Assembly (NCBI GenBank): GCA_012103455.1
Contig: WLWT01000003.1
Span: forward strand, 186,001 to 250,000
Length of the DNA: 64,000 nt
DNA from: Gammaproteobacteria bacterium
GTDB taxonomy: Bacteria > Pseudomonadota > Gammaproteobacteria > HK1
Direction of reading: 5' to 3'
Below are positions 51,179 to 60,597 of this stretch, in pieces. Position numbers and translations under genes: made by a program. The notes beneath the pieces are model-generated. The model was not told where the DNA came from, did no database searches, and was given only the letters and a program-made list of their open reading frames with translations. Numbering within the stretch: the stretch's first letter is position 1; the number at the start of each line of letters is the position of its first letter.

Positions 51179-52846
51179 ATGGGAGGTTATGCGCGGCGTG
51201 CTCGATTGACTAGCGGTCTGGTGATCGCCGCTTTTGTCATCACTCACTTCATCAATCATATCGCTGCTATTCAGTCGCTGGATGCAGCTGAGACATGGCG
51301 CGAATCGATCGCCTCAATCTGGCATTTTTGGCCGGCTAAGGTAGCGCTCTATCTGTCTTTTGCCATCCACTTCCTATGTGCTCTTCACTCACTGTACCGG
51401 CGCCACTCATTGCGTATGCCTGCCTGGGAGGCAACGCAGGTGATGCTTGGCTTGGCCGTGATCCCGCTCATCGCCCTGCATATAGTGAGCACGCGGGGGG
51501 TAACGGAGGTGTTCGGCATCGAGGCCCATTACGGCCGCGTAGCGGCGGCTATCTGGTCCCGTGATCTCGGCGCGGCGCGCCAATTCACCCTCATCGTGGT
51601 GGTGTGGTTACACCTGTGCTACGGCATCCATTTCTGGCTACGGATGAAATCATGGTACCCGCCCTGGCAGCCGCTGCTGTTGGCGCTGGCGGTGCTGATG
51701 CCGGCTTTGGTGATTACCGGCTTGTTACGGACAGGGGCGCAACTCGCGGCTTTGGAGCCGGCGGTTATACAACTGTGGTTTGCCGATTTAGGCGTGCCCA
51801 TGCAGGCTGCCGTGCGCTTCATGCAGGAGGGTGAACGGGCGGTGCTGGCGGTCTTTTTCGGGGCCTTGGGCGCCGTTGCGGTGGCCCGCGCCTGGCGCGG
51901 ACGGCGGGCGCGTTCAACCAGTAGCCTTAGGTTAGAGTTGAGTGACGGGCGCCGTGTGCACGCAACGTCCGGCGCCACGGTGCTCGACGGTCTACGGGCC
52001 GCTGGTATCGCCCACGCCTCGGTTTGCGGTGGGCGGGGACGCTGCACCACTTGCCGCATCCGCGTTATCCGTGGCGCCGAGCATCTGCCATTGCCTGATG
52101 CGCTGGAGCGCGAAGCGCTGGCCCGCATCGACGCGCCGCCGAACGTACGCTTGGCCTGCCAAGCGCGGCCCGCCGGTACGTTGACCTTCGCCGCTTTGCT
52201 GCCGCCATCGACCAGCGTCGCCGCGGTGCGCCAGCCTGGCGGCGTGTCGGGGCAAGAGTCTGTGGTCACCGCCATGTTCCTGGATTTGCGCGGCTCCACC
52301 CGCCTTGGCGAGCGCAAGCTGCCCTACGATGTTCTGTTCATTTTGAATCAGTTCTTCGCCGAGATGTCTGCGGCCTTGGACCAGACCCACGGGCACTACG
52401 CCCAATTCGCCGGAGACGGATTGATGGCTCTTTACGGTCTTCGGCAAACACCCTCGGCGGGCGCCCGTGCGGCGTTGCAGGGCGCCGCCTTGATGTTGGA
52501 GCGTATGCAGGGTCTCAACCAGAGGTTAGCCGATGAGTTGGAGGCGCCACTTCGCATCGGCATCGGTATTCATGCCGGTGAAGCCATCGTCGGCACCATG
52601 GGGCCGCCGGCCTCGCCGAATCACTCCGCTATCGGCGATAACATCAATATCGCCGCCCGGCTGGAAGCCCGGAGTAAATCTCTGGGCCAGCCCGTGGTGG
52701 TCTCGGTGGCGACGCTTGAGCTGGCCGGAGCAGTGGTTGATCCCGCCAAGCGGCACACGGTCGAGGTGCGCGGACGGGAGGCCGGTATGGAGGTATGTAC
52801 CTTCGCCGCGGCGGGTGAGGTGCGGGCGGCGCTAGCCGCGGGTTAG
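51179..52846 (+). CDS. Membrane adenylate cyclase with heme-type and 2Fe-2S ferredoxin-like domains
   Basis: Residues 1-235 hold six or so membrane spans with histidines spaced like the succinate-dehydrogenase cytochrome b family (VIAAFVITHFINHIAAI; FAIHFLCALHSLY). Residues of about 245-340 are a plant-type ferredoxin with ASVCGGRGRCTTCRI and a later LACQ, four Cys for a 2Fe-2S cluster. The C-terminal class III cyclase has MFLDLRGSTRLGE and QFAGDGLMALYG, holding the two metal-binding Asp. It is 555 residues. It should turn a redox signal into cAMP; this domain order is known but little studied. Confidence 0.8.
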   Translation: MGGYARRARLTSGLVIAAFVITHFINHIAAIQSLDAAETWRESIASIWHFWPAKVALYLSFAIHFLCALHSLYRRHSLRMPAWEATQVMLGLAVIPLIALHIVSTRGVTEVFGIEAHYGRVAAAIWSRDLGAARQFTLIVVVWLHLCYGIHFWLRMKSWYPPWQPLLLALAVLMPALVITGLLRTGAQLAALEPAVIQLWFADLGVPMQAAVRFMQEGERAVLAVFFGALGAVAVARAWRGRRARSTSSLRLELSDGRRVHATSGATVLDGLRAAGIAHASVCGGRGRCTTCRIRVIRGAEHLPLPDALEREALARIDAPPNVRLACQARPAGTLTFAALLPPSTSVAAVRQPGGVSGQESVVTAMFLDLRGSTRLGERKLPYDVLFILNQFFAEMSAALDQTHGHYAQFAGDGLMALYGLRQTPSAGARAALQGAALMLERMQGLNQRLADELEAPLRIGIGIHAGEAIVGTMGPPASPNHSAIGDNINIAARLEARSKSLGQPVVVSVATLELAGAVVDPAKRHTVEVRGREAGMEVCTFAAAGEVRAALAAG

Positions 52847-52928
52847 GGTAATTTAACCGCGGGTTGGAGTAGTTTACCCGCGGGTGGAGTAATTTAACCG
52901 CGGGTGGAGTAATTTAACCGCGGGTTAA
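52837..52928. repeat. Tandem repeat joining two convergent gene ends
   Basis: About five imperfect copies of a 19-21-base unit built on ccgcgggt.ggagtaattta run from the cyclase stop to the speE stop. The outer copies encode the last codons and stop codons of both genes. Confidence 0.9.
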
Positions 52929-53759
52929 CGCCCTTAGGGCGGGCGGTTCGGCGAAGGCGGCACGGTGAACGGCCGGGGTGTACCAGCGCATCGTACCCTC
53001 GATCCGGTGTAGCCGTTCAAGCAGTGCCGCTTCGGGGACCTCGCCGGGTGCTAACCCGTCACTGGCCCAGCCTAGCGCCGTAGCGCCGCTGACATAGGTG
53101 GGAACGGGCGCGTAGAAGAAGCCGGTGTGGGTGAATACCGAGCGTAATACGCGGGCCGATTCGCGCAGCTCGCCGGGCATGAATGCGGGTGCGCCGTTTT
53201 GGTTGACGAGCACGCCACCGGGGGCCAGCGACTGCCGGCAGGCGGCCATGAAGGCCGGTTCGAATAACACTTTGCCCGGGCCTACGGGATCGGTCGAGTC
53301 GATGATGATGACATCGAAAAGCTCACGGTTGCCGCTCATGAAAGCAGCGCCATCGCCGATCAGCAACTGCGAGCGCGGATCATCGAAAGCACCCTTCGAT
53401 AACGCCGGTAGATGCGCTTTGCAGAGTTTCACGATCTCGCCGTCCAACTCCACCATGAGCACCCGCTGTACCGGATGGCGCAGGACTTCGCGCAGTGTGC
53501 CACCGTCGCCACCGCCGATGATGAGCACCCGCTGCGCGTTGCCATGGCCCAGCATAGGCACGTGGGTGAGCATTTCGTGGTAGATGAATTCGTCGAATTC
53601 GGTGGTTTGCATAACGCCGTCCAGGGCCAGGGCCCGCCCTAATACCGGATGCGAGAAAATATGCACGCGCTGAAATTCGGTCATCCCTTCGAAGATCATC
53701 GTCTCGGGCTGGACTGTGAAAGTAACGCCTTGGCAAACGGTTTCCGTAAACTGGCTCAT
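52914..53759 (-). CDS. speE: Spermidine synthase
   Basis: The aminopropyltransferase motifs are complete: TEFQRVHIFSHPVLGRALALDGVMQTTEFDEFIYHEML, VLIIGGGDGGTLREVLRH, VELDGEIVKLCK and IIIDSTDPVGPG with the catalytic Asp. It moves the aminopropyl group of decarboxylated SAM to putrescine. The start MSQFTETV at 53759 is preferred to the TTG two codons upstream. No speD lies next to it. Confidence 0.93.
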   Translation of the reverse strand: MSQFTETVCQGVTFTVQPETMIFEGMTEFQRVHIFSHPVLGRALALDGVMQTTEFDEFIYHEMLTHVPMLGHGNAQRVLIIGGGDGGTLREVLRHPVQRVLMVELDGEIVKLCKAHLPALSKGAFDDPRSQLLIGDGAAFMSGNRELFDVIIIDSTDPVGPGKVLFEPAFMAACRQSLAPGGVLVNQNGAPAFMPGELRESARVLRSVFTHTGFFYAPVPTYVSGATALGWASDGLAPGEVPEAALLERLHRIEGTMRWYTPAVHRAAFAEPPALRALTRG

Positions 53760-53821
53760 GAACAATGAATCCCCGTGCTACTGCGCCATCCTCTAGCAGG
53801 GCGCTACACGAGAGAGCATAG

Positions 53822-55606
53822 ATGAATACAGCAGAAAAGCTCGCCGCCTTACGGGGCCGGATGAAGGCTGCGGGGGTGGCCGCTTATCTGGTGCCCGGCA
53901 CCGATCCGCACCAAAGCGAATACCTGCCTGCTTGCTGGGAACGGCGGGCGTGGGTCAGCGGTTTTAACGGCTCCAATGGCGAGTTGTTGGTGTTCGCCGG
54001 CGGTGCCGCGCTGTGGACCGATGGACGGTATTTCCTCCAGGCCGAGGAGCAATTGGCTGGAACTGGCATAGAGCTGATGCGCATGGGTGAGCCGGATGTG
54101 CCTACTGTTGAAGCCTATCTGGCGAAGACGCTGCGCGCGGACCAAGCGCTAGGTGTCGATGCGCGCCTTATATCCGGCGCCCGGGCTATAGCGCTGGAGA
54201 AAGCGGTGGCGCAAGCCGGCGCCAGACTCGAGTGTAGCGCGCTCAATTTGGTCGATGAAGTATGGACGGAGCGGCCGTTACTGCCGTGTGAGCCAGTGCG
54301 CGCCCTGGCGAAGAAGTTTGCCGGGGAAGCGGTGCGCTCTAAATTGAGCCGTGTGATGGCGGCGGTGCGGGCGGCGGGCGCGGGCGCCCACGTGATCACC
54401 ATGCTCGATGCGATCGCTTGGTTGTTCAACATCCGTGGCCGTGATGTGGACTTCAATCCGGTGGCGCTGGCCTACGCTATCGTGACCGACTCCGGCGCAT
54501 CGCTGTTCATTGACGAGACGAAACTATCGGCCGGTGTGCGCCGCCATCTGGGCGCGGATGTGACGGTGCAGCCTTATGCTGCCTTCCCCGGCGCTTTAGC
54601 GCAGCTCGATGGCAAAGTCTTGGTGGAGCCGGCCACGGCCAGCGAGTGGGTGATACGCGGGCTCGGCAAGGCGCAAATAGTCCGCGGCGTCTCGCCCATA
54701 GGCCGCATGAAAGCGCGCAAGAACGAGATCGAGCTGGCGGGGATGAGGCGGGCCCACCGGCGCGACGGCGCCGCCATGGTGAATTTCTTGCATTGGCTTG
54801 ACGGGGCGGTGCCCAAAGGCGGTGTGACGGAGATAAGTGCGGCGGAGCAATTGGCCGCTTTCCGCGCCGCCGGCGAGCACTTCAAGGGCCTTTCTTTCCG
54901 CACCATCTCCGGCTATGCGGCGCACGGCGCTATCATCCATTACTACGTCACCCCAAAGACGGACGTGCCGTTGAAGTCCAAGGGACTTTATTTGGTGGAT
55001 TCCGGTGCCCAGTATCTGGACGGTACCACCGACATTACCCGTACTGTCGCCCTCGGCGAACGTGTAGGCCGGGCCGAGAAAGAAGCCTATACCCGAGTGT
55101 TGAAAGGCCATATTGCTCTGGCCACGGCGAAGTTCCCCAAAGGTGTCACTGGCGCGCGCCTGGACACGCTAGCGCGGCAGTACCTGTGGCAAGCAGGGCT
55201 GGACTACAACCATGGTACTGGCCATGGTGTAGGGGCATATCTCAATGTGCACGAAGGGCCGCAGTCCATCAGTCCGAGGAGCCAGGCGGTGGCGCTGGAG
55301 GCGGGCAATATTCAATCCAACGAGCCCGGTTATTACGAACCTGGCCGGTTCGGCATCCGCATAGAGAACTTGGTGGAAGTCATAGAAGATGAGGCGACGG
55401 CCGCCTCGGTGCGGCCGATGCAAGCTTTGGCCACCTTGACGCTCTGTCCCATCGACACCAAGCCCATCGATCGCAAATTGATGAGCGATGCCGAGTTTAA
55501 GTGGCTCAATGGCTATCACCGGCGGGTGCGCCGTGAGTTGTCGCCGCTGTTGGACGGCCCGTGCAAACGCTGGCTGCAGCGCGCTTGCGCGCCTATTGGC
55601 CTTTGA
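53822..55606 (+). CDS. Aminopeptidase P family protein (Xaa-Pro aminopeptidase)
   Basis: Two N-terminal creatinase-like domains (AYLVPGTDPHQSEYLPACWERRAWVSGFNGSNG) precede a pita-bread catalytic domain. Its metal ligands are visible: Asp in LVDSGAQYLDGTTDITRT (two), His in HGTGHGVGAYLNVHEGP, and Glu in SNEPGYYEPGRFGIRIENL (two). At 594 residues it is the three-domain type. It removes N-terminal residues before proline in the cytoplasm. Confidence 0.92.
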   Translation: MNTAEKLAALRGRMKAAGVAAYLVPGTDPHQSEYLPACWERRAWVSGFNGSNGELLVFAGGAALWTDGRYFLQAEEQLAGTGIELMRMGEPDVPTVEAYLAKTLRADQALGVDARLISGARAIALEKAVAQAGARLECSALNLVDEVWTERPLLPCEPVRALAKKFAGEAVRSKLSRVMAAVRAAGAGAHVITMLDAIAWLFNIRGRDVDFNPVALAYAIVTDSGASLFIDETKLSAGVRRHLGADVTVQPYAAFPGALAQLDGKVLVEPATASEWVIRGLGKAQIVRGVSPIGRMKARKNEIELAGMRRAHRRDGAAMVNFLHWLDGAVPKGGVTEISAAEQLAAFRAAGEHFKGLSFRTISGYAAHGAIIHYYVTPKTDVPLKSKGLYLVDSGAQYLDGTTDITRTVALGERVGRAEKEAYTRVLKGHIALATAKFPKGVTGARLDTLARQYLWQAGLDYNHGTGHGVGAYLNVHEGPQSISPRSQAVALEAGNIQSNEPGYYEPGRFGIRIENLVEVIEDEATAASVRPMQALATLTLCPIDTKPIDRKLMSDAEFKWLNGYHRRVRRELSPLLDGPCKRWLQRACAPIGL

Positions 55607-55645
55607 TTTTGGGGGCCTTTGATTTTGGGGGCCTTTGATTTTGAG
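55598..55645 (+). repeat. Tandem duplication spanning a stop codon
   Basis: Three copies of a 17-base unit (ggcctttgattttgggg) begin with the natural end of the aminopeptidase gene (ggc ctt tga). Confidence 0.9.
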
Positions 55646-55687
55646 GGGATTGATCGCTGAGGAGTCTGACTGCCGGGGGTTCGGGTT

Positions 55688-56965
55688 ATGCGAGATTACA
55701 CCGTGAAGCGGGTGGTGTTGATGGTGATAGACGGGCTGCGGGCGGACTCGGTGCGGCCCGACTGGATGCCGGGCTTACATGGGATCGCCACGCGCTCGTG
55801 TTGGTTCAGCGCCCACCGCGGCGTGTTTCCAAGCGCCACTCGGGTGAGCTCTGCCTCCATCGCCACCGGCTGCTATCCGGCCCGGCACGGCCTTGCCGGC
55901 AACGCTATCGCCTGGGATGAAGGCGATGGATTAAAAGCGATTAGCGCGGGGCCGGTAGGGTTCAGGGACCGCTGGTGGCGGGTGACCGGCCACACTTTGT
56001 TGGTGCCGACGATGGCCGAGCGGGTAGCCGGAACTGGCGGTATGGTCATCCACAGCAACTCATCGCCCGGGGCGGCGCATATGCAAGACCCGCACGGGCA
56101 CGCGCTTTTTTTCCACCGTAGCGGTTGTTGGTCTCCCGGCTTCGCGTCGGCGCCGGGCACACTGGAGGTTGATTACGACAGCACTGGCGATGCCATCACC
56201 ACCGTGCGTTTTTGCGACTATCTGTTGCACGACGGCCCGTGCGCCATCAATTTGCTGTGGATCTGTGAGCCGGATCATACGCAGCACGTGATTGAACTGG
56301 GCAGTCCCGAGCACCGCGCCATTTTGGCCGGCTCCGATCGGCTGGCGGTGCAGGTGGCAGACACGGTGGCGCGGTTGCGCGAACGCGGTGAAGAGGTGTT
56401 GTTCATGGTGGCTTCCGATCACGGCCAGGAAACCTGCGAGCAAGTGATCGACGTTGACGCGGCGTTAGTGGCGGCGGGCCTAAAAGCCAACATGGGCTCA
56501 ACGGATGTGGTCGTCGCTTCGAGTGGCATGGGCGCGTTAATTTATCTCGCCCGGGAGGCCCGCCATCGCGATCAGGATATCGCGCTTTGGTTACGGGCGC
56601 AGCCTTGGTGCCGGGCCGCTTGGTACGGCGATGAATTGGCCGCGGTGGGGCAGCGTCCGGCCGGTGGTTTAGCCGCCGCTTTCGCCATGGCCGGGCGCGG
56701 TGATGCCAACCGTTTCGGCGTACCCGGGTTTGCTTATGTGGTCAAAGACCCATTCTCGCCCAAGGATTCCAGCGGACTTGGCCAGCATGGCGGCATGGGG
56801 CCGTACGAAGGCGCTGCGCTGTTGCTGGCCGATGGCCCCGGATTCATACCTGCAAAGGACGGCAGGGCGACGTCCCTGGTGCACATCGCTCCCACCGCGC
56901 TCAAGCATCTGGGTTTGCCGGCGCCGGATATGGATGGCTATGCATTGCAAGCAGCGCTCGGCTGA
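55688..56965 (+). CDS. Alkaline phosphatase superfamily protein (nucleotide pyrophosphatase/phosphodiesterase type)
   Basis: RVVLMVIDGLRADSVRPD contains the first metal-binding Asp, and FPSATRVSSASIATGCYPARHGLAGN the Ser/Thr nucleophile region of the NPP family. Later VASDHGQET and DSSGLGQHGGMGPYE supply the further metal-binding Asp-His and His residues. There is no signal peptide, so it should act in the cytosol. The 425 residues are complete. Substrate is unknown; phosphonoacetate or nucleotide esters are possible. Confidence 0.8.
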   Translation: MRDYTVKRVVLMVIDGLRADSVRPDWMPGLHGIATRSCWFSAHRGVFPSATRVSSASIATGCYPARHGLAGNAIAWDEGDGLKAISAGPVGFRDRWWRVTGHTLLVPTMAERVAGTGGMVIHSNSSPGAAHMQDPHGHALFFHRSGCWSPGFASAPGTLEVDYDSTGDAITTVRFCDYLLHDGPCAINLLWICEPDHTQHVIELGSPEHRAILAGSDRLAVQVADTVARLRERGEEVLFMVASDHGQETCEQVIDVDAALVAAGLKANMGSTDVVVASSGMGALIYLAREARHRDQDIALWLRAQPWCRAAWYGDELAAVGQRPAGGLAAAFAMAGRGDANRFGVPGFAYVVKDPFSPKDSSGLGQHGGMGPYEGAALLLADGPGFIPAKDGRATSLVHIAPTALKHLGLPAPDMDGYALQAALG

Positions 56966-57235
56966 TCCCATCGCCGCAGGGGTACAACATGGCGCGTTAT
57001 ATTGCATCTGCTATACGGCACCTTACCTTTATTATATTTCGCCCCCTGCCATACTGGAATATACCGTCACTTAAATCACTGATTCTTCTCTGTTTTTTTA
57101 GCTACTCGTTATACTCTCCGTCACATCACTGCTGTCCCACAAACTTTTGAATGAGCTTAGAATCAAAGACTATTCTGCGCTGATTTGTTAGAATGGAGGT
57201 CCAGAATATCTTTCAATATCAAGAGGATAATAGCC

Positions 57236-57785
57236 TTGAGTCACAGTAACAGCGTATTTTCACAGCGACTAAAACTGATTTCTAGACATGAATTCGAAAC
57301 CCTCGCAAAAACCCACCATAAAGGCCGTATGTTGAGGACAATGTCACGCTGGTCACAGTTTGTGGCGTTGAGTTTTGCCCAACTCGCCGGGCGCTGTAGT
57401 TTGCGAGATATTGTCAGCAACTTGGATAAACAACGCCGCAAAAGCTACCATTTGGGTATCGCTAAGGTCAGCCGAAGTTCTCTGGCTCGTGTTAACGAGC
57501 AACAGCCTTATCCACTCTACGAAGGATTATTTTGGAAGCGACTGGCACGATGTCAAAGCTTGGCGCTTAAGGATGGGTTTCGTTTTAAAAATAAGCTTTA
57601 TTCCTTGGATGCATCGACCATCGATTGATGCTTATCACTATTTCCTTGGGCCAAATTTCGCAAGACCAAAGGCGCGATTAAATGACATGTTGGTCTGGAC
57701 CATGATGGCTTTTTACCGGCTATTATGACCATTACCGAAGGCAAACAACAAGATATTACACAAGGCCGTAGTTTAGAACCCGCAT
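57236..57785 (+). pseudogene. IS4-family transposase (DUF4372 type), truncated
   Basis: The frame starts at TTG 57236 after AGAGGA and gives the DUF4372 domain (VFSQRLKLISRHEFETLAKTHH, then SQFVALSFAQLAGRCSLRDI) and the DDE start LYSLDASTID. Two in-frame TGA codons follow at about 57626 and 57680, after which KGAI.HVGLDHDGFLPAIMTITEGKQQD can still be read. The rest is cut off at 57785 by the ISL3 end. It is dead. Confidence 0.8.
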
Positions 57786-59117
57786 GGCTCTTCCCTTCTT
57801 TAAGTGGGTGGTTTAGCATAATCTAAAACACTCAATGCAAAGATGCATCAATGCGCGACAAGAAACTCTATTCTCGAATACTAGGTATTGAAACACCCTG
57901 GTTCGTGTCTGATGTCGAGCTGTCCCTTCAGGCGCAACAGGTTAAAGTCTTTATTGAGCACACTGGCAAAAAAGGCTGCCAATGCCGTGTTTGCGCTGAG
58001 CCCTGTCCGGGTTACGACCACATTATCTAGAAGTGGCGGCATTGGGATACCTGTCAGTTCCAAACTATTCTTGTTGCCCGTGTTCCCCGTGTCCAATGCC
58101 CTGAAACACAAGGTGTTGGCCATTGACGTTCCTTGGGCTGATCAGGCTCCCGATACACAGCCCTGTTCGAAGCCTTGGTCATTGACTGGCTCAAAGAGGC
58201 AACAACCAAGGCTGTTGCACGACCAATGAAGCTTAGCTGGAACGCCATTGATGGTATTGGGCAACGTGCCGTGAACAAGAGGTCTTGCTCGCAGGGATGC
58301 CCAACCTCCAAAACGACTAGCTGTCGATGAGACCTCTTTTCAAAAGCACCCCGAATACGTCACAGTAGTGACTGACCACGATAAAGGCGTCGTTACCCAT
58401 GTCGCTGATGAGCGTAAGAGCGACAGCCTCAATGAGTATTTTGATACGTTGGCGGATGACGCCAAAAAAGGTATCGAATGTGTGACGATGGATAGGTCCA
58501 AGGCTTATATCAAGTCAGTCAGGCAAACTATTCCGCAGGCAGACCGGAAGATAGCATTTGATAAATTCCCTATTGCTCAGTCCCTGGGTAAAGCGGTCAA
58601 TAAGGTTCGCATGGAAGAGAATAAAACCCTTATAAGCAAGGGTGTAGAGTGGCTGAAGGGAACTCGTTACAACGGGCTGACAAACCCTGAGAACCTGTCT
58701 AAAGAGCAGTGGGATAACTTTGAACCACTGAGACACTGAACGCTTAAAACAGCTCGCGCCTGGGCTATTCGTGAACTGGCGATGAGCTTATGGGATTACC
58801 CATCCACAGCTTGGGCAATCAAAGCCTGGAAGAAGTGGTTGAGCCTGGGCTCAGCGATGTCGCCTAGAACCCATCAAAGAAGTTGCCAGAACGATTAAAG
58901 AGCATTTGTGGGGCATCGTCAACGCTATTGTTCTTAAGGCCAACAATGGACGAGCAGAAGGCATTAACAGCACGATCCAAAGTTTGAAGAATCGAGCGTG
59001 TGGTTTCAGAAATCGTGAACGATATAAGGCAGCGATCTACTTTCATTTGGGTGGGTTGGATTTGTATCCCACTGGCATACATCGCTGAAAACCGCCCACT
59101 TAAAGAAGGGAAGAGCC
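57786..59117 (+). mobile_element. ISL3-family insertion sequence, decayed
   Basis: Perfect-to-near-perfect 26-base inverted ends start GGCTCTTCCCTTCTTTAAG at both sides (57786-57811 and 59092-59117, one mismatch). No 8-base target duplication is seen: the left flank is an IS4 remnant and the right a SymE-like gene, so a deletion or recombination followed insertion. Confidence 0.9.
57851..59088 (+). pseudogene. ISL3-family transposase, several frameshifts and stops
   Basis: The N-terminus (MRDKKLYSRILGIETPWFV, CQCRVC zinc knuckle) matches IS204/IS1001/ISL3 transposases. Fragments in all three frames continue: RWRHWDTCQFQTI, ALFEALVIDWLKEAT, then 58368-58739 with the DDE part (ECVTMDRSKAYIKSV, FDKFPIAQSLGKAVNKVR), and 58906-59088 (KANNGRAEGINSTIQSLKNRACGFRNRERYKAAIYFHLGGL). 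At least three breaks make it inactive. Confidence 0.85.
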
Positions 59118-59353
59118 ATCACCATACGCTGTTGGCTGATCTTGACTTCAAGCTCGATGCCGATGGTAAAACCCGCTTGACCAAGCCAATAGCCTTCGAG
59201 TTGTATCCATGGCACGGGTATGGGTTTGCGGTAACTGGACGGATTGCTGGTAGATTGGTGGCCGTAATGCCCTGAATGGACTTTAAGACGACGAGAGTAG
59301 GGCAATTTTGCTTCAGCCGAGCGGGACTCTGGCTTATGATATTTCTTAGCCAT
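59006..59353 (-). pseudogene. SymE-family toxin-like gene with C-terminus replaced by ISL3 end
   Basis: The frame starts MAKKYHKPESRSAEAKLPYSRRLKVHSG after GAGGTATTAATC, a good ribosome site, and holds PIPVPWIQLEGYWLGQAGFTIGIELEVKI, the AbrB-like core of SymE. After about 79 residues (59118) the frame enters the ISL3 inverted end, which supplies 36 foreign residues before the stop. Native SymE core is nearly complete, so partial activity is possible. It is the second SymE-like gene of the window. Confidence 0.65.
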
Positions 59354-59448
59354 GATTAATACCTCTTATATCGGTTGTGGTTAGCTGCCTCTGGGTGTTG
59401 CTCGCACTCAGAGGTAGCGCTTTTGTTTAACGAATGCTACTAGAGCAT

Positions 59449-59523
59449 GCCCTCGCCGTGAGGGGCGCATTTGGAGTGGAGCGCGTAGCGGAAAATGCGT
59501 CCCACTCCACGGCGTTGTTAGCT
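59449..59523 (-). other. attC site with one degenerate core
   Basis: On the minus strand it runs from AGCTAAC to a worn core GAGGGC. Arms CGCCGTGGAGTGGGACGCATTT and AAATGCGCCCCTCACGGCG pair almost fully. It begins within the stop codon of the methyltransferase gene. Confidence 0.65.
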
Positions 59524-60483
59524 CTCGCTCAACTCGGGGAAGCGAAATTTGCTAGCTTCAATATACTCAGGCGAACTCTCTACCGCGAGCCATCGTCGTT
59601 GAAGGTGCTCACAGACCATCCCTGTCGTATTCGATCCGGCAAACGGATCAACTACTAGATCACCTTCCTCAGTAAGTAGTCGAATAAAAAACTCTGGAAG
59701 CGCTGCGGGAAACCTTGCGGGATGAATTTTTATTCCAGCTTTTTTGCACAATTTTGTGTAACGATCATTGGCTGAATTATTTCCGAACGAAAGAAATGAT
59801 TCAGCATTTTCATCGATTACATTTGAAGAAATAGAACCGCCGGTTTCTACTTTGTCGAAAGAAGCGTTCACTTTGTGACCCGATGGCCGTACAGTTTCTT
59901 TTACCCCCTTCTGATTCAATCGAAGCATGTCCTTGCTATAAGGTTTAAGGACTTTCCTATTATTTGCTTTGGGCCAAGGCGTCTTTGATAGCCACCAGAC
60001 GTATTCAACCGAATCCTTAATTCGAATCCTGCGAACAGTGACCCATTCGGCAGGCACCGGCATCTTCGCGGGGTTGTACCAAAAACACTCTTGGGCCAGA
60101 TAAAAACCGATTTCTTCGACAAGCGATATAAGTAATTTGTAGTGGTACAAAGATCGGGTCGGTGTGCCCTTGTTATAGCTGCCACTGATATTCAGAACAA
60201 AACTGCCGTCGTCCGCTAGAACTCTGAAAATCTCCCCGGCGAATGGCAGAAACCATTTCAGATAGTCTTGTTTGTCTGCATTGCCGTATTCCTTCTTGAA
60301 ATGAAGAGCATATGGCGGTGATGTGACGACCGCATTCACTGATTTATCGGGTAGGCCGCTCAGCTGCTCTAACGAGTCGGCACAAACGGCTGATCCGTAA
60401 CTTGTTGAATAGTGGGCAGTTACGCCGTCTAGAATTCCGCGATCAAACGGGCTTTCCATCGCTAGTGATGTTTGTTGGGGCAT
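59518..60483 (-). CDS. N4-cytosine DNA methyltransferase, PvuII type
   Basis: The catalytic motif IV AVVTSPPYALHFKKEYGN, followed by DYLKWFLPFAGEIFRVLADDGSFVLNI, and the C-terminal SAM motif DLVVDPFAGSNTTGMVCE give the beta class order. Long stretches (GFYLAQECFWYNPAKMPVPAEWV, VEYVWWLSKTPWPK, HPARFPAALPEFFIRLLTE) closely resemble what I know of M.PvuII, which makes N4-methylcytosine in CAGCTG; the same target here is inference. It is divergent from an HTH-nuclease gene and would protect the host DNA. The stop lies in an attC site. Confidence 0.88.
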   Translation of the reverse strand: MPQQTSLAMESPFDRGILDGVTAHYSTSYGSAVCADSLEQLSGLPDKSVNAVVTSPPYALHFKKEYGNADKQDYLKWFLPFAGEIFRVLADDGSFVLNISGSYNKGTPTRSLYHYKLLISLVEEIGFYLAQECFWYNPAKMPVPAEWVTVRRIRIKDSVEYVWWLSKTPWPKANNRKVLKPYSKDMLRLNQKGVKETVRPSGHKVNASFDKVETGGSISSNVIDENAESFLSFGNNSANDRYTKLCKKAGIKIHPARFPAALPEFFIRLLTEEGDLVVDPFAGSNTTGMVCEHLQRRWLAVESSPEYIEASKFRFPELSES

Positions 60484-60563
60484 CGAAATATGCTCTAATC
60501 GATGGTTTGACGCTCAAGATAACGCGGTTGCGCGCCATCCTTGAGATCTATACTCACACTATA

Positions 60564-60580
60564 GGTTGACAATGTCAACC
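60564..60580. promoter_or_regulatory. Candidate operator of the restriction-modification locus
   Basis: A perfect palindrome GGTTGACA-A-TGTCAACC lies in the divergent promoter region, 18 bases before the nuclease start, and overlaps a TTGACA -35-like hexamer. It is a natural site for the HTH domain of the nuclease gene product. Confidence 0.65.
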
Positions 60581-60597
60581 TTGTGTCCGGAATTTGA

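Noticed and set aside
52837..52928. CRISPR-like array
   Set aside because: Units of 19-21 bp are directly adjacent without spacers; it is a simple tandem repeat. No cas genes are present.
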